DNA of 64,000 nt from Burkholderia sp. HI2500. GTDB lineage: Bacteria > Pseudomonadota > Gammaproteobacteria > Burkholderiales > Burkholderiaceae. A program made the translations under genes and the position numbers. The stretch covers positions 124,001 through 188,000 of the forward strand of contig NZ_NKFL01000003.1 in the NCBI RefSeq assembly GCF_002223055.1, in the 5' to 3' direction. The stretch's first letter is position 1. Each line of letters begins with the position of its first letter. The notes under the pieces are model-generated. The model was not told the DNA's origin. It did not search any database and saw only the letters and a program-made list of their open reading frames with translations. Shown piece after piece: positions 35,190-43,354 of this stretch.

Positions 35190-35310
35190 AGAAATCCCCG
35201 GAAATTGGAATTGATTGTGTTTTGCAATGCTTGCTCTTAGAATCAGGCTGCTTCGAGAGGCCGGGCTATATTATCGCGGTGAATTAAACCAGGATTCAAT
35301 GAGACGCTGA

Positions 35311-36282
35311 ATGAGTGCGCCGGAAAATTCAAATTCGAAATCTCCGCCCAGCCTGCTGTCCGATACCAAACCGGCAGGCGACGGAGCTCAGCAGTCGCGC
35401 ATTCTCGCGAATCTGGAAGGACGTGTCACGCCGCCGGCCGAGGCGCCGCGCCGTTCGCTGAAGGCGCCGATCGCCGCCGTCGTGGCCCTGGTGGTCGCCG
35501 TCGGCGGCTGGGGCGCATGGCGCATGCAGCATGCGGGCGAGCAGGCCCCCGCCGTCACGGCCGAGGCTGCGCCGGCAGCCGCCGCGCCGGCGAAGGCCGC
35601 AGCGGCCAGCGATGCCGCCGTGCAGGTCGCGCAGAATGCCGCGTCCGCCGCATCCGCCGTGCAACCGGCCACGATCGTCAACGACGACGCAGCTTCCCGA
35701 ACCGTTGCATCCGCATCGTCCGCGTCCGCCGCGGACAACAGCCGCCTGTCGCGAGCGCTCGCCAATGGCGCCGACGACGCATCGGGTGCGGCCACGGCCG
35801 GTGCGGCCGCCGCCGCTGCTGCCGCGACGACCAAAACCGCGAAGGCCGACGCCGCGAAGGGCGACGCCGCGAAGAGCGCGAAGATCGCCGCGCACGGCAA
35901 GACCGATACGAAGGCCGACACGAAAGCCGAGGCCCGCAAGCGTCACAAGGAACAGCAGGCCGAGCTCGCGCAGGCGAAGAAGCATCGCGACGCGACGCCG
36001 GCCCGTACCGCGAAGGCGGGCGGCAAGGACGATCCGGATGCGGACCTGCTCGCGGCGCTCGTCGCGCGCACGAAGCCGGCCGACAAGAAGCTCGCCGCGC
36101 AGAAGGCGCAGGCCGTGCCGACCAAGACGGCCGCGACGACCGGCTCGCTGGCGTCGCGCGTGAAGGAGTGTTCGGAGCGCGGTTTCTTCGAGGATCAACT
36201 GTGCCGCTGGCGCGTCTGCGATGGTCACTGGGGCAAGGATCCCGCGTGCCCGAGCGCCGCGCAGTCGGAGACGCGGCAGTAA
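35311..36282 (+). CDS. T6SS-linked single-pass membrane protein, Ala/Lys-rich with four-Cys tail
   Basis: A 323-residue protein: cytoplasmic N-terminus of about 50 residues, one transmembrane helix (APIAAVVALVVAVGGWGAW, 52-70), a long Ala/Lys/Asp-rich low-complexity region (about 75-275), and a compact tail with four Cys (CSERGFFEDQLCRW, CDGHWGKDPAC). The tail should be periplasmic, where disulfides can form. It diverges from the M15 peptidase gene, with a TATATT element in the 121-bp gap. In Burkholderia a gene at this place has been named tagY to my memory; function is unknown. It is the last gene of the T6SS locus and is followed by a terminator. Confidence 0.75.
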   Translation: MSAPENSNSKSPPSLLSDTKPAGDGAQQSRILANLEGRVTPPAEAPRRSLKAPIAAVVALVVAVGGWGAWRMQHAGEQAPAVTAEAAPAAAAPAKAAAASDAAVQVAQNAASAASAVQPATIVNDDAASRTVASASSASAADNSRLSRALANGADDASGAATAGAAAAAAAATTKTAKADAAKGDAAKSAKIAAHGKTDTKADTKAEARKRHKEQQAELAQAKKHRDATPARTAKAGGKDDPDADLLAALVARTKPADKKLAAQKAQAVPTKTAATTGSLASRVKECSERGFFEDQLCRWRVCDGHWGKDPACPSAAQSETRQ

Positions 36283-36313
36283 CGCGTCCTGCGCGTGTCG
36301 ACCCGCCGCACCT

Positions 36314-36343
36314 GCGCCGCCCGTTGGGCGGCGCGTTGCTTTT
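36314..36343 (+). terminator. Terminator after the last T6SS-locus gene
   Basis: A perfect 9-bp stem GCGCCGCCC/GGGCGGCGC with GTT loop (36314-36334), followed by GTTGCTTTT. It separates the T6SS locus from the transporter gene. Confidence 0.65.
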
Positions 36344-36490
36344 GGGGGCCGCGGAACCGGACGGTATGATGCGGCGTGACGCTGTCACCGGCGCGTCATG
36401 CCCGTCGGGCATACGTCTCCTTTCCATTTCCGGCGCGGGTGCGCGACCCGTTTTGCGCAGCGCGCCGTGTGCAGCACGACCTTCGACACG

Positions 36491-37516
36491 ATGGACCTGA
36501 TCGTACAGACTTACGGCGCCGATACGTCCGGCATGGTGTGCGGATTCCGCTTCGTTCCCGGCGGCTCCGGCGCGACGCTCGATGCGGACGCGGCTGCCGC
36601 GTGGCTGCGCACGTGCCGCGCGCACGATGCCGCGTCGGACGATTTCGTCTGGCTGCACTTCAATCTCGCGCACGGCGCGAGCGAGCGCTGGATGCGCACG
36701 CATCTCGAGCTGCCCGACAGCTTCTTCGAATTCCTCCACGAAGGCTCGCGCTCGACGCGCATCGAGCAGGAGGACGGCGCGTTGCGCGCGATCGTCAACG
36801 ACGTGATGTTCAACCTCGAACTGACGCCGTCGGAGATCGCGACGCTGTTCGTCCACGTCGAGCGGCGCATCATGGTCACCGCGCGGCTCAAGCCGCTGCG
36901 CTCGGTCGACACGCTGCGCGCGTGCGTGCGCGACGGCGAGCAGTTCAGGTCGCCCGCGGAACTGCTCGTGCACCTGCTGCGCGACCAGGCCGACCTGCTG
37001 ATCCAGATCATGCGGCGCACGAGCGTCGACGTCGACCGCATCGAGGATCGCTTCCTGTCGCAGCGGCTCACGTCGAGCCGCATCGAGCTCGGCGCGATGC
37101 GCCGCACGCTGACGCGCCTGCAGCGCATGCTCGCGCCCGAGCCCGGGTCGATCTTCCGGCTGCTCGCGAAGCCGCCCGCGTGGCTGCATCTCGAAGACGT
37201 GCAGGAGCTGCGCGAATCCACCGAAGAGTTCTCGCTGGTGCTCGCCGATCTGGCCGGGCTCAACGAGCGGATCAAGCTGTTGCAGGAAGAGATCGGTTCG
37301 CGTCTCGACGAGCAGAACAACCGGACGCTGTTCACGCTGACGCTCGTGACCGTGATCGCGCTGCCGATCAACATCGTCGCCGGCTTCTTCGGGATGAACG
37401 TCGGCGGCGTGCCGTTCTCGGAGAACAAGCACGGCTTCTGGCTGATGGTGCTGCTCGTCGCGGGTTTCACGGCGCTCGCCGCGTGGTGGGCGTTCCGTCG
37501 GCGCGACGACCGCTAG
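36491..37516 (+). CDS. CorA-family divalent cation transporter (ZntB-like)
   Basis: A 341-residue protein: large N-terminal cytoplasmic alpha/beta domain, long helix, and two C-terminal transmembrane helices (about 285-305 and 318-336). The family GMN motif is intact in FFGMNVGGVPF. The final RRR tail is basic. Length and the N-terminal sequence fit the ZntB branch (zinc) more than classical CorA, but the substrate is not decided by sequence. Start ATG 36491 is chosen; the frame upstream to 36398 is a GC-rich extension without features. Confidence 0.9.
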   Translation: MDLIVQTYGADTSGMVCGFRFVPGGSGATLDADAAAAWLRTCRAHDAASDDFVWLHFNLAHGASERWMRTHLELPDSFFEFLHEGSRSTRIEQEDGALRAIVNDVMFNLELTPSEIATLFVHVERRIMVTARLKPLRSVDTLRACVRDGEQFRSPAELLVHLLRDQADLLIQIMRRTSVDVDRIEDRFLSQRLTSSRIELGAMRRTLTRLQRMLAPEPGSIFRLLAKPPAWLHLEDVQELRESTEEFSLVLADLAGLNERIKLLQEEIGSRLDEQNNRTLFTLTLVTVIALPINIVAGFFGMNVGGVPFSENKHGFWLMVLLVAGFTALAAWWAFRRRDDR

Positions 37517-37548
37517 CACCATCGGCGCCGTATCGACGCATCGACACG

Positions 37549-37701
37549 TCAGCGCAGCAGCGCGATCGCGCGTTCGCCGATCACCATCCCGAGCAGGCCC
37601 ACGAGCGCGACGAGCGGCGGGGCGGGCGAGCGCACGTGCAGCAGTGCGTACACCACGCCGACGCCGAGGCCCACCGCGAGCGAAGTCACGTAATCCATCA
37701 T
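37549..37701 (-). CDS. XapX domain small membrane protein (DUF1427)
   Basis: A 50-residue protein starting with two Met codons (37701, 37698). Two hydrophobic helices flank the motif LLHVRSPAPPLVALVGLLGM, which is characteristic of XapX/DUF1427 proteins. These often lie next to oxidoreductases or hydrolases; here the quinone reductase gene lies upstream on the same strand (gap 24 bp), so the two are probably co-transcribed. Function is unknown. Confidence 0.85.
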   Translation of the reverse strand: MMDYVTSLAVGLGVGVVYALLHVRSPAPPLVALVGLLGMVIGERAIALLR

Positions 37702-37725
37702 GGCAGTCTCCCGTGTGGTCCGGCG

Positions 37726-38703
37726 TCAGGGCTTGAGGATGACGCGCTCGCGCGCACCGGCCAGCACGGCGCGATACGCGTCGTGTGCGCGCTCGAGCGG
37801 GTACACGTAGTCGTCGCCGATCGGGAATGGGCGCAGCGTGCCGTTGCCGAAGCCGGGCGCGAGCGTGTCGAGGATCTGCGCGACCGTGGCGCCGCCGAGC
37901 TGCAGCGAATCCACGCCCACGAACGTGTGCTGGCCGCGATAGAACGTGAAGATGTCGAACGGCACGCTGCGGTCGATCGTCGAGATGAAGATCTGCCGCG
38001 CACCGATCGCCATCGACGCGTTCGCCGCTTCGAAGTACGGGCTGCCGACCGTGTTGTAGACGATGTCCGCGCCGTGGCCGCCGGTTGCCGCGCGCACCGC
38101 GTCGGCCACCGGTTCTTTTGACGCGTCGATCATGTGCACGTCGCCCGATGCGTGGCCGCGATAGCCGCCGGCGCTGCGCTCGACGCCGATCACGGTCGCA
38201 CCGTGCGCGCTCGCGAGCTGGATCGCCGCCTGGCCGACCTTCCCGTTCGCACCGAACACGAGCACGACTTCGCCGGCCGTCGGCATGCCGGCGCGGCGCA
38301 AGCCTTCGTACGCGGTGACGAACGGCACGCCGACGCCGGCCGCTTCGTCGAGCGTCAGCACGGCGGGCTTGCGGCGCACCAGGGCCGCGTCGAGCACGAG
38401 CCATTCTGCATGCGAGCCGTCGCGATGCACGCCGAGATCGCCGCCCGAGCCCCACACCGGCGCGCCGATCCAACCGTCCGGGCCGCTGCGCACGATGCCG
38501 GCCCAGTCGCGCCCGGGCGTGCGCGGCCATACCGCGTGCGGCATGCGGCCGAGCGCGGCTTTCACGTCGCTCGGGTTCACGCCGGCCGCGCGCACCTCGA
38601 TCAGCATCTGGCCGTCGGCCGGGACGGGCGGGTCGATTTCCCTGACGCGCGCGTCGAGCGACTCGATGTCGGCGGCGGGGGCGTCGAAGCGGATGCTGCG
38701 CAT
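37726..38703 (-). CDS. Medium-chain quinone/alcohol reductase (NADPH:quinone reductase-like)
   Basis: A 325-residue MDR-superfamily oxidoreductase. An N-terminal GroES-like domain (VRAAGVNPSDVKAALGRMP, TPGRDWAGIV) precedes a Rossmann domain with the nucleotide motif VFGANGKVGQAAIQLA (about 148-163). The structural zinc cysteines of true alcohol dehydrogenases are absent, so it belongs to the zinc-independent quinone reductase group. It diverges from the LysR gene at 38866 and is probably its target. Confidence 0.88.
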   Translation of the reverse strand: MRSIRFDAPAADIESLDARVREIDPPVPADGQMLIEVRAAGVNPSDVKAALGRMPHAVWPRTPGRDWAGIVRSGPDGWIGAPVWGSGGDLGVHRDGSHAEWLVLDAALVRRKPAVLTLDEAAGVGVPFVTAYEGLRRAGMPTAGEVVLVFGANGKVGQAAIQLASAHGATVIGVERSAGGYRGHASGDVHMIDASKEPVADAVRAATGGHGADIVYNTVGSPYFEAANASMAIGARQIFISTIDRSVPFDIFTFYRGQHTFVGVDSLQLGGATVAQILDTLAPGFGNGTLRPFPIGDDYVYPLERAHDAYRAVLAGARERVILKP

Positions 38704-38794
38704 GATGATCTCCGTGGCGGATGGCTGTCGCGCGGCCCAATGGGGGCGGTGCGTGCAGCGAGTGGAAAGGGTGCATGCAGTCTAGTCGGCCCGG

Positions 38795-38815
38795 TTTGAC
38801 GCGGAAACGCGCAAA
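38795..38815. promoter_or_regulatory. Second imperfect inverted repeat in the lysR-reductase gap
   Basis: TTTGACGCG and CGCGCAAA arms around GAAA, a near-palindrome 16 bp from the 38831 site and similar in sequence (TTTGCG-type arms). LysR regulators usually bind two such sites. Confidence 0.4.
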
Positions 38816-38830
38816 GGCGGATGATTGCTT

Positions 38831-38843
38831 TGCGTTAAACGCA
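38831..38843. promoter_or_regulatory. Candidate LysR operator
   Basis: A perfect palindrome TGCGTTAAACGCA, which fits the T-N11-A LysR box. It lies 23 bp before the lysR start, in the 162-bp divergent gap. Confidence 0.6.
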
Positions 38844-38865
38844 TAGCCAATTTCGAAGGCACCGA

Positions 38866-39786
38866 ATGGACGACTTTCTTTCCCCGCATCTGGCGCTGTT
38901 CGTCGACGTGGTCGACCAGCAGAGCTTCTCGGCGGCCGCGCGCCGGCTGGGTGTCGCCGCGTCGTCGGTCACGCGGCGCATCGACCGGCTCGAGACGCAG
39001 CTCGGCATCCGTCTCCTGCATCGCACCACGCATGCGTTGCGGCCGACCGAGGCCGGGCAGTTGCTGTACGGGCGCGCGACGCGGATGCTGGCCGAGCTGC
39101 GCGGCCTGCAGGAAGACTTGCACAGCCAGCACGACGAGCCGAGCGGGCTGCTGCGCGTCGACTGTCCGGCGCCGTTCGGCCGCCGGCATCTGATGGCCGC
39201 GCTGGCTGCCTTCATGCAGCGTCATCCGGCGCTGCAGGTCGACCTGGTGCTGACCGACAGCATGGTCGACCTGCAAGGCGCGCGGCTCGGCTCCGACGTC
39301 GATCTCGCCGTGCGCATCGGCCCGCTCGAGGACACGCGCTTCGTCGCGACCGTGCTGGCGCCGCAGCGGCGCGTGCTGTGCGCGAGCGCGGCGTATCTCG
39401 CGCGGCGCGGCGAGCCCGAGTCGCCCGACGCGCTCGCCGGCCACGACTGCCTCGCCTGGCACGGTGCGCCGCCGCCGGGCGCATGGCGCTTCGGCGAGCG
39501 CCGTCACGTGCCGGCGCAGCCGCGGTTTCGCAGCAATCATTCGGAAGCGTTGCTCGAAGCCGCGATCGACGGGCTCGGTCTCGCGCACCTGCCGACCTGG
39601 CTCGCGGGCGACGCGCTGCGCGACGGGCGCTTGCGCGCGGTGCTGCCGCAGTTCGCGGCGGCGCCGGAGCCGGCGACGATCCACGTGTTGCGCCAGCAGG
39701 CGCGCGGCACCGCGCGCGCGTCGCGGCTCGTCGCGTTTCTCGCGACGTGGTTCGCGCAGCCGGCATGGGATGCCGCGTGGGCATGA
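38866..39786 (+). CDS. LysR-family transcriptional regulator
   Basis: A 306-residue regulator. The N-terminal winged helix (FVDVVDQQSFSAAARRLGVAASSVTRRIDRLE) is followed by a LysR substrate-binding domain (about 90-300). The combination suits the subgroup that controls adjacent oxidoreductases. Divergent to the quinone reductase gene with a T-N11-A palindrome in the gap, so it probably regulates that gene and itself. The effector molecule is unknown. Confidence 0.92.
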   Translation: MDDFLSPHLALFVDVVDQQSFSAAARRLGVAASSVTRRIDRLETQLGIRLLHRTTHALRPTEAGQLLYGRATRMLAELRGLQEDLHSQHDEPSGLLRVDCPAPFGRRHLMAALAAFMQRHPALQVDLVLTDSMVDLQGARLGSDVDLAVRIGPLEDTRFVATVLAPQRRVLCASAAYLARRGEPESPDALAGHDCLAWHGAPPPGAWRFGERRHVPAQPRFRSNHSEALLEAAIDGLGLAHLPTWLAGDALRDGRLRAVLPQFAAAPEPATIHVLRQQARGTARASRLVAFLATWFAQPAWDAAWA

Positions 39787-39812
39787 CGGCGGGCGGGTTC
39801 CCGTGCCGAAAG

Positions 39813-39838
39813 AAAAAAGGGCCTCGCATGCGAGGCCC
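39813..39838 (-). terminator. Terminator of the M1 aminopeptidase gene
   Basis: A perfect 20-bp palindromic stem GGGCCTCGC-AT-GCGAGGCCC (39819-39838) preceded by six A, i.e. U6 on the minus strand. It lies between the converging lysR and aminopeptidase genes. Confidence 0.85.
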
Positions 39839-39909
39839 GTCAAAGGTCGGAGAAACCGGTACGCCGGCCGGCAGCCGCAGGCTGCGCGGCGCCGGCCGGA
39901 GGCGCACCG

Positions 39910-42078
39910 TTACTGCGTCACTACCTTGCGCGGCTTGAAGATGCCCTGGTAGTGCAGTGCCGGGCGTTCCTTCGTCACCGGCTCGAGGCCGCCGAAGGTC
40001 GGCGTCTGACGCAGCTTCATCGCGGCCGGCGAAGCGACCGAGCCGATCGACGTCGAGCGCGAGGCCGGCGCGAGGTTGTTCGCGACGAGCAGTGCGGCCT
40101 CGCTCTTCAGGTTCGCGAGCAGGACCGGATCGGTCGAGCCGTTGACCTGCGTGAGCAGCCCGCTCCAGGCCGCGTCGCTGTAGTTCACGACGTAGTAGTC
40201 GAGCCCGCTCGGGTCGGCGACCACGCCCGAGCAGCCGTCGACGCGCGTTTGCGTCTGCGTGTCCTTCAGCGCGAGCGTCGTGCGTTTCGCGAGACCCTGG
40301 CCGTACGCGAGCGTGATCGGCACCGTCCATTGCAGGCCCGGATACGCGTTCTTGTTCGGGAACGGCTGCTGTTTCAGCGTGATGACCGTCTGGTTCTTCG
40401 TCAGGTCGCACTGCGTGTCGAGCGAGATCAGCGGCACGCCGGTCTGGCGGACGTAGCTGTCGCCGATCGCGCCGATCGCCTGGCCGCTTTCCTTCGACAG
40501 CGCATCCCACAGACGCTTCGGCGTACCGTTGCCGAACGAGTAGTCGACCAGGTACTGCTGCAGACCCTTGCGCAGCGTCTGTTCGCCGAGATAGTTCTCG
40601 AGCGTCTTCAGCACGTGGCCGCCCTTGTCGTACGTGAACGCGCTGGCGCTCAGCACGAAGTCGTTCGACGCCCAGCCGTTGAAGTTCGGTGCGACCGGGA
40701 ACGCGTTCGGGCCGATGTCACGATTGATCACGCGGTACTTGTTCTTCACCTGGTCGAGCCAGCTGAACTCGTCGGGGAAGAACTGGATCGTCGTCTTCGT
40801 CTCGAAGAACGTCGCGAACGACTCGTTGAGCCACACGTTGTCCCACCAGTCGGCCGTGACCAGATCGCCGAACCACTGGTGCGCGACTTCGTGCGTCAGC
40901 ACCTCGTTGCCGTAGTGCGACATCGGCTGGCCCGGCTGCGGCAGGATGTCGTCGGCGAACTCGAGGATCGATCCCCAGTTCTCCATCCCGCCGAAGTTCA
41001 GGTCCTTCTGCTCCTTGAACGCGTCGTTCGCGGCCACCGTGTCGAACTTCGTGAGCGGCAGCGCGATGCCCGTGTAGCGGTAGTAGAAGTCGAGCGCCTG
41101 CTTGGTGCGGTCCATCGCCGGCTTCGCCCAGTCGCTCATGCCCGGCGGCGTGAACACGCGCAGGTGCAGGCCGCCCTTGCCGCCCGGCAGCGGGCTCGTG
41201 AAGTCGTCCTCGTAGGTGTCGAACAGGCCACCGCCGAAGAACAGCAGGTACGACGGCATCGGCGGGGTCTTCTCGAACTGCACGAGCTTGTAGCCGCCGC
41301 CGACGTTGGTCGACGGCTTCTCGGCCGCGTTCGACACGACCCGCCAGCTTTGCGGCACTTCGGCCGTCACTTCATAGGTCGGGCGGAACGCCGGCTCGTC
41401 CCAGCCCGGGAACCACTGGCGCGACAGGTTGGTTTCGCCTTGCGTTAGGATCGCGCCGCTCGTCTTGCCGTCGGTGCCCTTCAGGTCGACGCGGAAGACG
41501 CCTTCCGCGGCCGAGCAGCCCGGGTACGGATCGTTGCCGCAGCTGCCGCCGGTGTGGTTGACCGGATCGTCATACGACTTGAAGTTGATGATGCCCGACC
41601 ATTCCATGTGCAGCGAATAGTTGCCCGGCGAGATCGTGCCGCTCACGGGGCGCAGCTGGTAGAAGTCGCCCTTGTCCTGCGGCGTCGCGATCAGCTGGAT
41701 GTTGCCCGGCTGCAGCGTGATGCGGCCGTTCGTGAACTTGATCCGGTGGCCGGCGATCACGATGTTGTTGACCGGCTTCAGCACCTTGATCTCGACGTCG
41801 GCACGGCCGTCGAACGCGTTCAGCGCGTCGTTCGGGCGGAACCACAGCCGGTAGTTCACGGGTACCACGGTGTCCGGCAACTCGACAGGCGAGACGCTCT
41901 TGTCGACGTTGGATGCGCTCGGCGGCGCGGTGACGGTGGGCGACGAGCCCGAGTGCGGCGCGCCGGCGGAGCTGAGCGCGGACGCCGAGCCCACGCCGCC
42001 GTCGTCGCCGCCGCACCCGGCTAGCGCGAGCGCGGCGACGATCGGCAGATAACGCATCTTGCGAATGTTGATCGACAT
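39910..42078 (-). CDS. M1-family metallo-aminopeptidase, predicted lipoprotein
   Basis: A 722-residue zinc peptidase. A lipoprotein signal (lipobox LALAGC, Cys22) and a Ser/Gly-rich linker (23-60) precede the M1 domain. The zinc motif HEVAH (396-400) with the third ligand Glu419 (NES) is intact. The exopeptidase motif is GGMEN (363-367) instead of the usual GAMEN. The catalytic domain is followed by a C-terminal part shorter than in PepN. Predicted to act in the periplasm or at the membrane, unlike cytoplasmic PepN. Single-gene transcript. Confidence 0.92.
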   Translation of the reverse strand: MSINIRKMRYLPIVAALALAGCGGDDGGVGSASALSSAGAPHSGSSPTVTAPPSASNVDKSVSPVELPDTVVPVNYRLWFRPNDALNAFDGRADVEIKVLKPVNNIVIAGHRIKFTNGRITLQPGNIQLIATPQDKGDFYQLRPVSGTISPGNYSLHMEWSGIINFKSYDDPVNHTGGSCGNDPYPGCSAAEGVFRVDLKGTDGKTSGAILTQGETNLSRQWFPGWDEPAFRPTYEVTAEVPQSWRVVSNAAEKPSTNVGGGYKLVQFEKTPPMPSYLLFFGGGLFDTYEDDFTSPLPGGKGGLHLRVFTPPGMSDWAKPAMDRTKQALDFYYRYTGIALPLTKFDTVAANDAFKEQKDLNFGGMENWGSILEFADDILPQPGQPMSHYGNEVLTHEVAHQWFGDLVTADWWDNVWLNESFATFFETKTTIQFFPDEFSWLDQVKNKYRVINRDIGPNAFPVAPNFNGWASNDFVLSASAFTYDKGGHVLKTLENYLGEQTLRKGLQQYLVDYSFGNGTPKRLWDALSKESGQAIGAIGDSYVRQTGVPLISLDTQCDLTKNQTVITLKQQPFPNKNAYPGLQWTVPITLAYGQGLAKRTTLALKDTQTQTRVDGCSGVVADPSGLDYYVVNYSDAAWSGLLTQVNGSTDPVLLANLKSEAALLVANNLAPASRSTSIGSVASPAAMKLRQTPTFGGLEPVTKERPALHYQGIFKPRKVVTQ

Positions 42079-42721
42079 GACTGAAACCTCGATTGTTGAA
42101 AGAATCGTTCAGTGCTGCGAAAACGCCGGCAAAAACAATCCCCTCGCCGTTAATCAACAGCGATGAAAATGCCAATGACGGATTATTCGAAAAGACGGCG
42201 GCCGACTACGTGAAGGTAATCATGGTTTACTGCCCCCTCTGGATTTCCGGATGTCGGTTAACTTGCCGGTTCAAAATGGCCGGGCGCGTGTTGTACTGAA
42301 TTGATTTCGCGCGCACGACACGGAGCCGCACGCCCTGGGCGGGCGTGCTTTCCCCTTTGAACAGACGACCTACGGGGCTGGCCGGGCCTCGTCGCAGGAT
42401 GGCAGGAAGGCGTGTCGCCGTTCCGTAAAATCACCGTCATGCGGCTTCAAGGTTTGTCGGCTTGCTCGAAGGATGCGTAAATATACTTGATGGTTTTAGG
42501 TAAAGGAAACGAAAAATTTAGAAATTGCATCTATTGAATTCGTCGTGCTTCATTGAATGCTGGGGAGCATTAATGCGCTTTCCGTTTGGCATTTGTTTTC
42601 GTAGTTTTAATCTATTAACGATCTCGCGTGGCTGCGAAAACTACGAAACCCGGCGTACCGGGGGGGGCTCGGTACAATGCAGCGACGATCCGCTCACCGA
42701 TTGCCGCGAGGAGGTTCTCCC
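42079..42721. other. Long intergenic stretch (643 bp)
   Basis: It separates the divergent aminopeptidase and LEA14-like genes. It contains a terminator-like hairpin (42328-42351, listed separately) and an AT-rich zone (about 42470-42640) unlike its surroundings. No credible ORF was found in either strand; short open frames have shadow-like composition. GGTACAAT at 42671-42678 is a -10-like element close to the downstream gene, without a good -35. Confidence 0.5.
42328..42351 (+). terminator. Orphan terminator-like hairpin
   Basis: A perfect 8-bp stem GCACGCCC/GGGCGTGC with loop TGGGC and then TTTCCCCTTT. No recognised plus-strand gene ends before it, so it may end a small RNA or be a remnant. 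Confidence 0.45.
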
Positions 42722-43216
42722 ATGCCACGCACCTTGTTCCGTATCGCGCCGCTGCGCGCCGTGCTGCTGCTGTTCGCCGCCGTGCTCCTGCTCGGCGGCT
42801 GCGCGGGGCTGACGCGCGACCCGGTGCGCGTGACGGTCGCCGGGCTCGACCCGCTCGTCGGGCAGGGCCTCGAGATGCGTTTCAGCCTGAAGCTGCGCGT
42901 GCAGAACCCGAACGACGCGCCGATCGACTACGACGGCATCTCGGTCGCACTCGACCTGAACGGCACGCCGTTCGCGAGCGGCGTCAGCGATCGCTCGGGC
43001 ACCGTGCCGCGCTTCGGCGAGGCCGTGCTCGACGTGCCGGTTTCCGTGTCGGCCTTCGCCGCCGCGCGGCAGGCGTGGAACCTGCCCGGCGCGGCCGCGA
43101 ACGGCGCGCTGCCGTATGCGCTGCGCGGCCGGCTCGCGGGCGGCGTGCTCGGCACCGTGCACTTCAACGATGCGGGCACTTTGCGCCTGCCCGCGATGCC
43201 GGGGTGGGGCGGCTGA
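42722..43216 (+). CDS. LEA14-like (WHy domain) lipoprotein
   Basis: A 164-residue lipoprotein with signal MPRTLFRIAPLRAVLLLFAA and lipobox LLGGC (Cys25). The mature part is a single LEA14/WHy beta-sandwich: LRVQNPNDAPIDYDGISVALDLNG and FGEAVLDVPVSVSA are characteristic. Such proteins are linked to desiccation or membrane stress; the function in this organism is unknown. ATG 42722 follows GAGGAGG, which fixes the start. Confidence 0.9.
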   Translation: MPRTLFRIAPLRAVLLLFAAVLLLGGCAGLTRDPVRVTVAGLDPLVGQGLEMRFSLKLRVQNPNDAPIDYDGISVALDLNGTPFASGVSDRSGTVPRFGEAVLDVPVSVSAFAAARQAWNLPGAAANGALPYALRGRLAGGVLGTVHFNDAGTLRLPAMPGWGG

Positions 43217-43255
43217 ACCCGGCGAGCACGGCGGCGCGCGGCGCGGGCCGGCCCC

Positions 43256-43282
43256 CGCGCTTTGCCGCGCGGGCAAAGCGCG
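43256..43282. other. Hairpin between LEA14-like and methyltransferase genes
   Basis: A perfect 10-bp stem CGCGCTTTGC/GCAAAGCGCG with a 7-base loop and no T-tract. Possible regulatory or repeat element. Confidence 0.4.
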
Positions 43283-43354
43283 GTATGGTGTGAGCCGCGC
43301 GGCGCCCGCCATACCGTCGCGCTGCCCGTTGAAGCCAACCGTAACCGAGTTCGC

